From the NCBI RefSeq assembly GCF_016808335.1, contig NC_053137.1:9164506-9228505 (forward strand): DNA of 64,000 nucleotides, written 5' to 3'. Made by a program: the position numbers and the translations under genes. The notes beneath the pieces were generated by a model. That model saw only the letters and a program-made list of their open reading frames with translations, did no database searches and was not told the origin of the DNA. This DNA is from Panicum virgatum. Taxonomy: Eukaryota; Streptophyta; Magnoliopsida; Poales; Poaceae. This document shows, piece by piece, positions 1 through 9,776 of the stretch (position 1 is its first letter; every line of letters starts with the position of its first letter).

Positions 1-306
1 TACATGCATAAAGAAAAAACTCATCACATACGAGAATGTCTTCCTGATAAACATAAGTACATAAGTACCTTGTAACTACACTGCAGCCAGCTTGTCCAAG
101 AGTGTTGATGACTGGTCCGCAGATTCAGCAAGAACCTGAAGATATCTGGAACTGGTGGCGTAGCAACGTGCAGGAGGCCTTCCAACATCTGAATTACTGC
201 TCCCATGGTCGGCCTAGAGGACTCATCTTCCTGGACGCACCAACAGGCAACCACGCAAGCCCTCTCGAGCTCCTCCAAGTTGACATCTCTTCTCTGGTCA
301 GCATCC

Positions 307-390
307 TGTGGGAGGGAATAGAGATGCGTATAATGTTGTGGATAATATTGCATTGAGGTCTCGGCTGGTATATATGAGAGTACATGACTT
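307..390 (-). repeat. Truncated 3' LTR of the 905-bp element
   Basis: It matches 1053-1136 at about 94 percent, then similarity stops abruptly. Five mismatches in 84 bp suggest an insertion older than the neighbouring chromovirus. Confidence 0.75.
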
Positions 391-1052
391 AAAAAACCAG
401 AGAGGTAGAGAGAAGAATCAGAGGGCGGGGACAGTCCAGCCGGCGGCGTGGGTGGCGGTGCGGGGCGGATCCCGTCGGGGCGATGGCGGAACCCGCCGGG
501 TAGGGTGCGGATCTAGTGGCGCACGACGGCGGATCTCGCCAGGGCGGGCGGCGAGCTGCGGCTCGAGGGAGGGGATCCCGACCAGAGGCGGCACCCGGCA
601 GTGAGCCGCGGCTTGAAAGGGGGAGGGTGGATCCCGCCCGGAGGCGGCGGCAGATCCAGCGCCTGACGATAGAGGGACGAGGTGAAGCGGGATGCCGCCA
701 GGGAGGTTCGTCGGTGAAGGGCGAAAGCAGCACTCGGCAGCCCCTGCTGCCACCATGGCGGCACGGGTAGGACGCGGGTGCTGTAGGAGGCTGCGGCTGC
801 CACCACGACAGCACGTAACGGAGTTGTCGTCGACGGCTTCCATGGCGGGTGATGAGGTACGACGCGATCTGTTGCTGTTTGACGCTGTGGGGGTGGCGGA
901 CTAACTGGATCCGCCGCAGAGAGGGGCGCTGCCCCGGGGAGATCATGAGGGATCTCCCTGGGGCGCACTACGAGGTCGAGGGGGCGCGCTAGAGGCGCAC
1001 CATGCAGCATAAGGTTTAGCCTAGGATCCCGAACCCTAATCTCGTGATACCA

Positions 1053-1211
1053 TGTGGGAGGGAATAGAGATGTGTATAATATTGTGGATGATATTGCATT
1101 TAGGCCTCGGCTGGTATATATGAGAGTACATGACTTGGAGGGCAAAGCTCTCCGGAATACATATGGCAGTCTACGATACGTATATCTAAACTACCAAATA
1201 TACTCTTAACA
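1053..1211 (-). repeat. 5' LTR of the 905-bp element
   Basis: This is the complete LTR copy. It starts with TG and ends with CA on the plus strand and abuts the CATCC duplication. Its first 84 bases are repeated at 307-390. Confidence 0.8.
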
Positions 1212-1734
1212 CATCCAACAGCGCCCACACATTTCCTTCCTGAATTTTTTCTGCAACTAGTATAGGGAAGAACTTGTCCGTGCATCGTCGACCCCCACCA
1301 TGCTCTATGTTTCTTTTGTGTGAGATGATCTCAAAGAGCATTATCCCGTAGCGAAACACATCAGCTTTCGTGGTGATGGCCGTGCCGCTTATCCATTCAG
1401 GTGCCAGATACCCGATGGTTCCTCGCATTGTCGTCATGACCCTGCTGAAATCCCGGCCCAGCAGCTTGGCTAGTCCGAAATCTGACACTTTTGGGACAAA
1501 GGATGCGTCCAGCAATATGTTTTGTGGCTTGATGTCACAGTGGATAATGCAATCCCTGCACTTGTCATGCAGGTAAGTTAACCCTTTGGCAACCCCAATA
1601 GCTATTTGGTATCTCGTGTGCCAAGGCAGGGCATCATCAGATTTAGCCTTGAACAGGCACCCATCCAGTGAACCATGTGGCATGTACTCGTAGACGAGCA
1701 GCCGGTGCTCTCCCTTGGAGCAAAACCCAAGCAA

Positions 1735-1737
1735 TCA
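1735..1737 (-). other. In-frame nonsense codon in the kinase domain
   Basis: A TGA separates HHVNLI from LLGFC in one continuous frame. Receptor kinases of this class usually have Arg or Gln here, so a CGA to TGA transition at a CpG is the simplest cause. Confidence 0.85.
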
Positions 1738-2479
1738 GATCAGGTTTACATGGTGAATTTTTCCAATTGTACTCGTCTCTGCCCGGAACTGCTTCTCACC
1801 GTGGCGAACACCTTCGAGCTTCTTGATCGCCACAATAGTGCCATCCTGAAGGACCCCTTTAAACACAGAGCCGAAGGAACCTGTGCCTAGTTTATCTAAA
1901 AAGTTCTTGGTTATCAGCTGCAGATCTTTGTACCTGTAAGCCATCAGGTTCATGTCAATGTTTCGTAAACCATTGATCCTTCCCCTACGAAGAAGACACA
2001 AAACAGCCGTAAGGCATACACCCAATGCGAGTGCAGAGACTCCAACGGCAACCCCTATTGTTCGCCCTCTGGTAGATTTGGTGCGCGGGACCTCAGAAGC
2101 AGTAAGCCGGATGAAGATACTATCCCCTTTGTTGTCAGGAATCTCAGGATCTTCTTGCAGGTTCATCAAATCACTGTACCATAGAGAGCAGGTGCCATTG
2201 TAAGAGTAAGCCAAGCAAGAACAGTTGCTAAGGCAGGCTACTTCACACACACTTATGCTAGCAGCTTGCACGATCCGGGATGACGACCCATCAGGCAACT
2301 TCACATTGTTGATAGTGTAGAATCTATCCTCCCCATGTCTACTACTCATCGACGGCATCGTCGAGCCTCCGCCGCCATTCAAGCTGCACGGCAATGCGAC
2401 GTTCCTAGTGCAGCCTCCCGTGTAATTTCCTGAGCTCCACTCAGTTGGGCTTCGCACGCTGAATCCCTTGAGGCAGCTG

Positions 2480-2511
2480 CATATAGATGTTGTCCATAGC
2501 GCACCAGCTGA
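2480..2511 (-). other. Frameshift in the S-locus/EGF-like region
   Basis: After joining across the chromovirus, the frame reads FLEPNDMCSVHSACGAFS and then loses sense. The adjacent frame picks up SICSCLKGFSVRSPTEW. The shift is therefore in this interval and predates or is independent of the insertion. Confidence 0.75.
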
Positions 2512-2565
2512 AGGCCCCGCAAGCGGAATGGACGGAGCACATATCGTTGGGCTCCAGAAAGTATA

Positions 2566-2832
2566 TGTCACACCCGTGGCCAACTGATCGAAATCGCCGG
2601 CGTGAGATAGACGAAGGGAATCAAACGCAGAGCGAAATGGATCGGGACGAGGTCACCTTTCCTTTTCGATTTTGGGGATAAAAATGTTGTTACAGTTTTT
2701 CTCTTTTCCCTGGCTTATAAAGCCAAACTCACGCACACCCCTCGGCACGCAGGCCGTGCCAACCTCAGTACAAAATGTATTTTCTGTCTACGCCTAATCT
2801 CCTCAGTATACGCCTTCTCCACGGTTGTGACA
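2566..2832 (-). repeat. 3' LTR of the chromovirus
   Basis: This 267-bp LTR lies beside the target duplication GTATA at 2561-2565. It differs from its partner by T for C near 2585 and near 2776. Confidence 0.93.
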
Positions 2833-5800
2833 TCTCCCCCCCCCCCCCCCCCCCCCGCCGAGATTTGTGGCTGTCCCCAGACAGAACTTGAAGGAAAGCG
2901 CGTCTTCACCACATACAGGTCTTCCCACGTTGTGGAGTCTTCGTGTAGACCCGCCCACTTCACCTTTACCTGTGGAATGGAAGCATTACCTCTCTTGACT
3001 AAGCGACGTTCCAACACAGCTTCTGGACTTGTATTGGCGAGTGCCAGATCAGTAACACGAGGTAGCTCAGCATAAACTAGTGTATAATCCTCATGAAACT
3101 GTTTCAGTTGAGAGATATGAAAGACTGGATGAATGATACTGTCATCAGGCAGCTTCAGCCGATAAGCCACGGAGCCGATACACTCTGTAATTTCATATGG
3201 TCCATAATATTTGAAAGACAGTTTGGGATATGGGCGATTGGCAACAGACGTCTGTGCATACGGTTGGAGTTTAAGCAGTACCTTTTCCCCCACCATAAAC
3301 TGCATTGGACTGCGCTTCTTGTCTGCTTGAAGTTTCATCCTGTTCTGAGCTGCTAACAGGTGCTGCTTCAGGGATTGAAAATGCAGTGCCCTGTCTTCAA
3401 CCAACTCAGACACTGAAGTATTGGTGCTTGGAATGGATGTAGGAGCTAACACCAAGTTGGGTTCATGAGCATACAGTGCTTTGAAAGGTGAACAACCCAG
3501 AGAAGAGTGATATGAGGAATTGTACCATAACTCAGCAAGAGGGAGCCATGTTTTCCACTGTCTTGGAGAATCATGAATTACACACCTCAGATACATTTCC
3601 AAGCACTGATTTACTCGTTCTATTTGTCCATCTGACTGTGGATGATATGCAGTACTCATGGCCAGCTTCACTTGATAGATTCTGAATAGCTCTTTCCAGA
3701 AGTTACTTAGGAATATTGGATCTCTATCAGATACAATAGTTTTTGGAAGTCCATGCAGTTTGACTATAGTGTCCAGAAATAGTTTGGCAATCATGGAAGC
3801 AGTGTAAGGGTGCTTGGTTGGTAAGAAGTGCGCATATTTAGTTAACCTGTCCACCACCACCACAATGACACTATAGCCGTCAGACTTTGGAAGGCCCTCG
3901 ACAAAATCCATTGAAATATCCTGCCAGGCTTGAGATGGAATTGGGAGAGGTTGGAGTAACCCAAATGGATGAGTGTTAGTATGTTTGGCCTTCTGGCAAA
4001 TGAGGCATTGTTGGACAAAACTTTCCACGTGTTGTTTCATGCCTTTCCATGTGAAGAGCTGCTTCAGACGTTGGTAAGTGGCTTGAGATCCAGAGTGTCC
4101 CCCAATGGCACTTGCATGGAATGCATTGATCAGCTTGGTCTGTAATGCAGAATTGGCACCCACCCAGATTCTTTCCTTGTACTTGATGAGTCCTTTGTCC
4201 AACACAAATCCAGCAGAATCAGGACTGGTAATAGCCAGCTGTGTCAACAAAGACTGAGCATGGGGATCGGTTACATAAGAGTTTAGCACCTCCTGCACCC
4301 ATATGGGTTTAGCTTCAGCTACACTCTGGACTGTCATAAGATGAGCCACTCTGGAGAGAGCATCAGCAGCTACATTATTAGAGCCCTTGTTGTACAGTAT
4401 TTTGAATTTCAACCCCATCATTCTTGCCATTGCTTTGCGCTGCATCTCAGAATGCAAGGTCTGGTCATTTAAATAAGCCAGAGATTTGTGGTCAGTTTTA
4501 ATGATGAACTCTTGATGTTGTAAATAGGGCCTCCATCTTTCTACTGCCATGATTAAAGCCAAGAACTCCTTTTCATAAATTGAGAGGTGCTGATGTTTAT
4601 CACCCAAAGCTTTACTAAGGAATGCTATGGGTTGTCCCTTTTGCATCAAGACTGCCCCTATACCATCTCCACATGCATCTGTCTCTATGGTGAAAGGTTC
4701 AGTGAAGTTTGGTAAAGCCAATACTGGTGTGCACATCATGGCCGACTTAAGTGTGATGAAAGCTTTGTCAGCCTGGTCATTCCAGCCAAAGTTCTTCTTC
4801 TTGAGTAGTTGAGTCAATGGTTTTGCTATAATGCCATAATTTCTCACAAATTTTCTGTAGTAACCAGTGAGTCCCAAGAACCCTCTCAGTTCTGTTACTG
4901 TTGTTGGTTTGGGCCATTTGAGCATAGCTGCTGTCTTAGAGGGGTCAGTTGCAACTCCATCTACTGAAATGATATGACCCAGATATTCCAAGCTGTGTTG
5001 AGCAAAAGAACACTTGCTGAGTTTCAGGAACAAGTGGTTGGCCCTGAGTGTGTCCAACACCTGTTGGACATGCTTTTCATGTAACTCCAGTGTGGGACTA
5101 TATATTAATATATCATCAAGAAAAACCAAAACAAACTTCCTCAAAAATGGCTGTAACAGCTCATTCATAAGACACTGGAAAGTAGATGGGGCATTTGTCA
5201 GCCCAAATGGGATGACCTTGAATTGATAGTGTCCCTGGTGGGTCTTGAATGCTGTTTTAAACTCATCTCCCAACAGCATCCTGACTTGATGATATCCTGA
5301 TCTCATGTCCAACTTTGTGAAATATTTTGCTCCTGCAAGCTCATCCAATATTTCATCTATGATAGGCATAGGGAATCTGTTTTTGATAGTCATGGCATTC
5401 AGTCTTCTATAGTCCACACAAAATCTCCATGTCCCATCTTTCTTTTTGACTAATAGCACAGGTGATGCAAAAGGGCTAGTGCTGTGAGATATCAGCCCAG
5501 CTTGCAACAGTTCTTGTACTTGCTTTTCTATCTCTGTTTTGTGTTGTGGAGAGTACTTATAAGGTCTGCAGTTGACTGGTATTGACCCTGGTTGAAGAGG
5601 AATTGCATGATCATATACCCTGGATGGTGGCAATTGCTTGGGTTCTTTAAATAGATCTTGATATTGCAGCAGGATTTCCTGTATAGAATCAGGAATTGGT
5701 TGTAATTGTTTTGGCTGGGAGGCTTCCAGTATTGCATAGGCCCATATGTCATTGCTCTTGGCACATTTCCATAATTGCAGTGCATTGATTGGTAAGACTT

Positions 5801-7373
5801 GTTGCTCTGGGGAAGACTGCCCCTTCAATTTAATTGTCTTGCCTGCAACCACAAACTCCAAAGTGTTATGTTCCCAGTCACAGTTCATTGGGCTGTATTT
5901 CTTGAGCCAATCATAGCCCAATATTGCATCATAAGTCCCCAATTCCAGAACCCTCATATCCATAGACATAGTGTTTCCCTGGCACCACCACTCCATATTA
6001 GGAACCATTTTATCAGACAAAAGAATCTGTCCATTAGCCAACTTAACTTTTTTGGTGCCCACATTTTGCATAGATAAGCCAACTTGGGACACAAAATCAG
6101 CACTAACAAAAGAATGAGAACTGCCACTATCAACCAGGATAAGCATCACCTTGTTCTTTACTTTGGCTCTCAGTTTCATGCAATTAGCAGCTTCAACACT
6201 AGACAACGCATGGAGAGATAAGTACCCAAACTCTTCAGTGAGAACATCTTCAGTTTCCAAGGCATTTAAAGTTTCCTCCGGCAATGGCTGATCAAGATCA
6301 TTCACCACTAAGGCATTGAGTTGGGCTTTTGTTTTCTTAGTACAAACCTCCAGATGGCCAGGTTCAAATTTCTCTCCACAGTGGAAACACAGCCCATTGG
6401 CCTTCCTGTAGTCTCTTAACTGTCTCTCCTTCCATAATGTCGTGTTGGCTTGTTGGGGCTTATGATCTCTGAACCCTGTCCTTTGAGACTTGCTCTTGCT
6501 TCTATCCAAGATTTTCTGCTGAATTTTGGCTAACAGATATGCTCGGTCAACATCATCAGGAACTTGAGCTTGAACCGCATAACGAATATCCTCTCTTAAC
6601 CCATTAATAAACTGAGAAGTGAAGAAAACCTCCCCATATTCTGGATTGTACATGCATATTTGGAACTGTAAAGACTGAAAAGCTGCATAGTATTCTTCCA
6701 CAGTACCAGATTGTTGTAACTCCAACAAGTCAATGACTGCCTTCCTATAGTTATCTCTACCAAATTTCTGTTCAACAGGAAGGACAAACTTCAACCAAGA
6801 GGTAGACTTATGTTGCTTTTTGTATACTTGCAACCATTGAGCAGCAGGTTCATCAAAATTCATAGATGCAACTGTAAACCACATGTGCTCTGGAATATCG
6901 AATAACTTGAAGTAATCCAAACACTTATCCTTCCATACAACTGGGTTATCACCATTGAAACGGGGGCAAGACATTTTGGGCATAGAATAGCGAGGTATAG
7001 GATCGCGGGTGGTAATGCGATGAGTCTCACCTCGAGGTCGCTGACGCCGTGATGGTTCTGGTGTAGTACAGGCAGAGGAAATGGAATCACTGTCTGAAGA
7101 TGGAGTTTCCCGAGAACTCATCTGATCGATCCTGAGTTGGGCGATGGCTTGTCCGGCTTCAGCAATCTGCTTGGCCATGATCTTTTGCTCGGCAGTCTGC
7201 ATATCTACCGCTTGAGTGTTGAGATCCAACTGAGCCCGCATCTTCTGTTGGGTGAGGCCGATGTCCGTGACCCGCGTGAAGAGCATATCAATACTGTCGA
7301 GGATCTGATCCAGCTTGGCCCCTTCCTTCTCCGCATCCTCAGCCATGGCGTCGAGGATGAACTTCGTCTGCAC
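2715..7373 (-). CDS. Gag-Pol polyprotein of Ty3/gypsy chromovirus
   Basis: This single 1552-aa frame carries the whole replication set. Gag has its helical core at about residues 150-300 and a CCHC zinc knuckle (CFHCGEKFEPGH) near 326-342. Then come aspartic protease (LVDSGSSHSFV, near 409), reverse transcriptase (FLDDILIY, near 748) and RNase H (ETDACGDGIG, near 897). Integrase follows, with its HHCC finger (about 1087-1130) and D,D,E core (SDRDPIF, DGQIERVN). A chromodomain (VKVKWAGLHEDSTTWE, about 1452-1494) would steer integration toward modified chromatin. There are no internal stops or shifts, so the copy may still be coding-competent. The last 50 or so codons read through the polypurine tract (a run of Gly) into the 3' LTR, so the natural end may vary with the length of that tract. 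The start used is the first ATG in the frame. Confidence 0.93.
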   Translation of the reverse strand: MQTKFILDAMAEDAEKEGAKLDQILDSIDMLFTRVTDIGLTQQKMRAQLDLNTQAVDMQTAEQKIMAKQIAEAGQAIAQLRIDQMSSRETPSSDSDSISSACTTPEPSRRQRPRGETHRITTRDPIPRYSMPKMSCPRFNGDNPVVWKDKCLDYFKLFDIPEHMWFTVASMNFDEPAAQWLQVYKKQHKSTSWLKFVLPVEQKFGRDNYRKAVIDLLELQQSGTVEEYYAAFQSLQFQICMYNPEYGEVFFTSQFINGLREDIRYAVQAQVPDDVDRAYLLAKIQQKILDRSKSKSQRTGFRDHKPQQANTTLWKERQLRDYRKANGLCFHCGEKFEPGHLEVCTKKTKAQLNALVVNDLDQPLPEETLNALETEDVLTEEFGYLSLHALSSVEAANCMKLRAKVKNKVMLILVDSGSSHSFVSADFVSQVGLSMQNVGTKKVKLANGQILLSDKMVPNMEWWCQGNTMSMDMRVLELGTYDAILGYDWLKKYSPMNCDWEHNTLEFVVAGKTIKLKGQSSPEQQVLPINALQLWKCAKSNDIWAYAILEASQPKQLQPIPDSIQEILLQYQDLFKEPKQLPPSRVYDHAIPLQPGSIPVNCRPYKYSPQHKTEIEKQVQELLQAGLISHSTSPFASPVLLVKKKDGTWRFCVDYRRLNAMTIKNRFPMPIIDEILDELAGAKYFTKLDMRSGYHQVRMLLGDEFKTAFKTHQGHYQFKVIPFGLTNAPSTFQCLMNELLQPFLRKFVLVFLDDILIYSPTLELHEKHVQQVLDTLRANHLFLKLSKCSFAQHSLEYLGHIISVDGVATDPSKTAAMLKWPKPTTVTELRGFLGLTGYYRKFVRNYGIIAKPLTQLLKKKNFGWNDQADKAFITLKSAMMCTPVLALPNFTEPFTIETDACGDGIGAVLMQKGQPIAFLSKALGDKHQHLSIYEKEFLALIMAVERWRPYLQHQEFIIKTDHKSLAYLNDQTLHSEMQRKAMARMMGLKFKILYNKGSNNVAADALSRVAHLMTVQSVAEAKPIWVQEVLNSYVTDPHAQSLLTQLAITSPDSAGFVLDKGLIKYKERIWVGANSALQTKLINAFHASAIGGHSGSQATYQRLKQLFTWKGMKQHVESFVQQCLICQKAKHTNTHPFGLLQPLPIPSQAWQDISMDFVEGLPKSDGYSVIVVVVDRLTKYAHFLPTKHPYTASMIAKLFLDTIVKLHGLPKTIVSDRDPIFLSNFWKELFRIYQVKLAMSTAYHPQSDGQIERVNQCLEMYLRCVIHDSPRQWKTWLPLAELWYNSSYHSSLGCSPFKALYAHEPNLVLAPTSIPSTNTSVSELVEDRALHFQSLKQHLLAAQNRMKLQADKKRSPMQFMVGEKVLLKLQPYAQTSVANRPYPKLSFKYYGPYEITECIGSVAYRLKLPDDSIIHPVFHISQLKQFHEDYTLVYAELPRVTDLALANTSPEAVLERRLVKRGNASIPQVKVKWAGLHEDSTTWEDLYVVKTRFPSSSVWGQPQISAGGGGGGGDVTTVEKAYTEEIRRRQKIHFVLRLARPACRGVCVSLAL
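2833..2856 (-). promoter_or_regulatory. Polypurine tract of the chromovirus
   Basis: On the minus strand a run of 21 G followed by AGA abuts the 3' LTR. It is both the plus-strand primer and part of the open frame. Confidence 0.8.
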
Positions 7374-7615
7374 GGATGGTTTGGGTGGCGCCGTGTTGGA
7401 CGATCCCGCACTACTGACCTAAGCGGCGTGGAAATTAGTGGGCGACGGCGCCGGAATGGCTAACCGGCGGTTGGCGTGGATGCCGTGGTCGATTGACGCA
7501 CGACGGAGCTGGTCCAGATCGCCGGTGAGGCGGATCAGATCGGAGCGGAATCGTGGGCGAAGAAAAGCGAATCGGAAAGGGAATCGGCGTCCAAAGAAGC
7601 GGATCACCGGATAGA

Positions 7616-7633
7616 TACCTGAATCTGATACCA
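7616..7633 (-). promoter_or_regulatory. Primer-binding site (tRNA-iMet type)
   Basis: The minus strand reads TGGTATCAGATTCAGG two bases inside the 5' LTR. The first ten bases match the complement of plant initiator tRNA-Met; the rest is degenerate. Confidence 0.75.
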
Positions 7634-7635
7634 AA

Positions 7636-7902
7636 TGTCACACCCGTGGCCAACCGATCGAAATCGCCGGCGTGAGATAGACGAAGGGAATCAAACGCAG
7701 AGCGAAATGGATCGGGACGAGGTCACCTTTCCTTTTCGATTTTGGGGATAAAAATGTTGTTACAGTTTTTCTCTTTTCCCTGGCTTATAAAGCCAAACTC
7801 ACGCACACCCCTCGGCACGCAGGCCGTGCCAACCTCAGTACAAAACGTATTTTCTGTCTACGCCTAATCTCCTCAGTATACGCCTTCTCCACGGTTGTGA
7901 CA
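7636..7902 (-). repeat. 5' LTR of the chromovirus
   Basis: This 267-bp LTR is followed on the plus strand by GTATA at 7903-7907. It contains TTTATAA on the minus strand as a possible TATA box. Confidence 0.93.
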
Positions 7903-8142
7903 GTATAGCATCCAGTCTTGCCTCTCCTCCATCCAGATCATCCCCTTCTGCTGGCCGAATGGGTCAACCACGGTACGGAGGAAGATGTTGTCGTCCTTAA
8001 CCGTGAGCAAGAAGTACTCCTCCTCGTCATTGTCGACATACTCGTAGGTGTACACCGAGTTCGGCCGTGACATCACCGTCATCGACGGTATGCCGTCAAA
8101 TGCGCCTGTCTGGGGGTTGAATTTGCCCGGTGTGAAGTAGGG

Positions 8143-8145
8143 TTA
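8143..8145 (-). other. In-frame nonsense codon in the lectin/S-locus region
   Basis: TAA lies between VWNNS and PYFTPGKFNPQTG in one continuous frame. Most likely a Gln codon CAA became TAA. Confidence 0.75.
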
Positions 8146-8255
8146 AGAGTTGTTCCAAACTAACAAGTATTGTGCTGCTACTTTTGGGTTCATCACGGCT
8201 GAGAAGATGCCCGGCGAAGGGTCCGTGTGGTCTCTCCATGAGACAAGGCGGTCGC

Positions 8256-8268
8256 TCACGCGGTGATC
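8256..8268 (-). other. Frameshift in the lectin domain
   Basis: The upstream frame reads MKFGRNKITA and then a stop. The neighbouring frame continues VSDRLVSWRDHTDPSPG. Loss of one G in this interval explains it. Confidence 0.7.
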
Positions 8269-8678
8269 TTGTTGCGTCCAAACTTCATTGCAGGAAGCTG
8301 GGTGTCTGTGAGGTGATTGAAGCTTTGCCATACAAAATTTGTGGTGTTGGATGCATGTGCAAGAACAAGGTTGCCGGTGTTCAGGAGCACAGCAATGATG
8401 GTAGTGTTGGAGGCTCCTGTGGTGGTTACCCTAAGAATAAATGGTTATAATGTCACCGTCGGCTTTAGAAGTCGACCAATTTCATTGTTGAACTAAATTG
8501 TCATAGTAAATCCATCGCTTCTATTCTGTATTTTATAGCCATAACCAATGCGCAACAGCTTAATCCCATACTGCATAAACTCCCTATACATCCCCGCTCC
8601 CCGGCACTTAATTAGTAATATTGTAATAGATTTGAAGATATAGTTATTCATTTCACAACTCTGACATTCGTAAGTTTT

Positions 8679-9776
8679 CACTACTACAAAAACGATTTGC
8701 AGCAACGCTTCAAATTTTTTTAGGGGCGGACAAAAAAAGTCACTCGTTCCTACAAATGATGCACAGTTACTGTAGCAACCGACATGTCTCTAAAAATACA
8801 TTTTTGGGCGGGTCACCCCCTCACCCGCCCCTAAAAATGGACCCATTTGTAGGGGCGGGTGAGGGGGTGACCCGCCCCTACAAATGGCATTTTTAGGGGC
8901 GGGTCATCCCCTCACCCGCCCCTAAAAATGATTTTCAGATTTATTTTGGAAATTTATTTAATTCAAAAAATATAGCAAAACACATAAAAAAAAGTAAAAA
9001 TTTTACCATAGGTCTATTTTGATCTATAGAACAAGAAAAAATATCAAAAGTATAATTCAGTGTATATAATGATTATGAGTGTGGAAAGCACAAAGTAAGT
9101 CTTGAGTTGTATGAGATAGTAGAGTGAATGAGTTATACATTATGGTTTCACACTCTTAACCATTATATATGCTGAAATCTAGTTTTTGTTATTTTTTAAA
9201 TTCTACATGTCATAATAGGCTTATGGCAAAAATTTTACTTTCTTTGTATGTGTTTTGCTAAATGTTTTCATTTAAACAAAATTTCAGAATAAAAAAATTA
9301 TTTGTAGAGGCGGGTGGGGGCGTCACCCGCCCCTAAAAATCAACCCCATAACGACGGCATCCATGTCATCAATCCACCCCCCACCCCACCCTCCTCCAAT
9401 CACATGCTATCAATCCACCCCCCTCACCCTCCGCCAATCACATGCCACGTGAGGCTCCCCACGCGCTCCGCCACCTGCCTGTTGTTTATCTTTTCCTTGG
9501 TTACTTCTCTTTCCCTCCAATCCTCTATTCCTCTCCCCTTCTCTCTCCCTCCAATCCCTTCCCCTCCTATCTCGCCGCTGTGCAAGGATGACGAGCCTAG
9601 CCATGCCCCTCCGCCTGTCCCTCCTCCTCCCGCCCCTAGAAATGGTTTTTCAAGGGCGGACGCGTTACCCGCCCCTGAAAAAAGGTATTTTTAGCGGCGA
9701 AAACTAGGGGCGGAAATTGCATCCATCCCTACAAATTCGTTTTTACCCACCCCTAAAAATCGTTTTTGTAGTAGTG
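8679..9776. mobile_element. Non-autonomous CACTA transposon (1098 bp)
   Basis: The ends are perfect 20-bp inverted repeats, CACTACTACAAAAACGATTT. They are flanked by TTT on both sides (8676-8678, 9777-9779), the 3-bp duplication expected for CACTA elements. Inside each end are several direct and inverted copies of a subterminal motif, AGGGGCGGGT, typical of transposase-binding repeats. No transposase is present. It lies between the N-terminal and lectin pieces of the receptor kinase. Confidence 0.93.

Larger units (their letters stand above)
307..1211 (-). mobile_element. Small non-autonomous LTR element (905 bp)
   Basis: The element is bounded by a perfect 5-bp target duplication, CATCC, at 302-306 and 1212-1216. 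Removing it rejoins the receptor kinase frame exactly (ALLD into ADQRRDVNLEEL). The right end is a 159-bp LTR (1053-1211). Next to it a minus-strand TGGTATCACGAG resembles a tRNA-iMet primer-binding site, so the element points to the minus strand. The left LTR survives only as 84 bp (307-390, about 5 mismatches to 1053-1136); its outer-U3 half and the polypurine tract are missing. The 660-bp interior is GC-rich, holds long stop-free frames by composition, and shows no recognisable retroelement protein. A TRIM-like or deleted element fits best. Confidence 0.85.
2566..7902 (-). mobile_element. Complete Ty3/gypsy chromovirus (Reina-like), 5337 bp
   Basis: The element has two 267-bp LTRs (2566-2832 and 7636-7902) that begin TGTCACA and end TGTGACA. 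It is flanked by the target duplication GTATA (2561-2565, 7903-7907). The LTRs differ at two positions only, both C/T transitions. The primer-binding site, TGGTATCAGA on the minus strand near 7616-7633, matches tRNA-iMet. The polypurine tract lies at 2833-2856. A single uninterrupted frame encodes Gag-Pol with a C-terminal chromodomain. Very short LTRs plus a chromodomain point to the Reina clade; that clade name is inference. It sits in the receptor kinase in the same orientation. Confidence 0.95.

Noticed and set aside
389..1145. Several overlapping 140-210-codon minus-strand open frames
   Set aside because: They lie inside the GC-rich interior of the 905-bp LTR element, are open in multiple frames at once, and have no domain.
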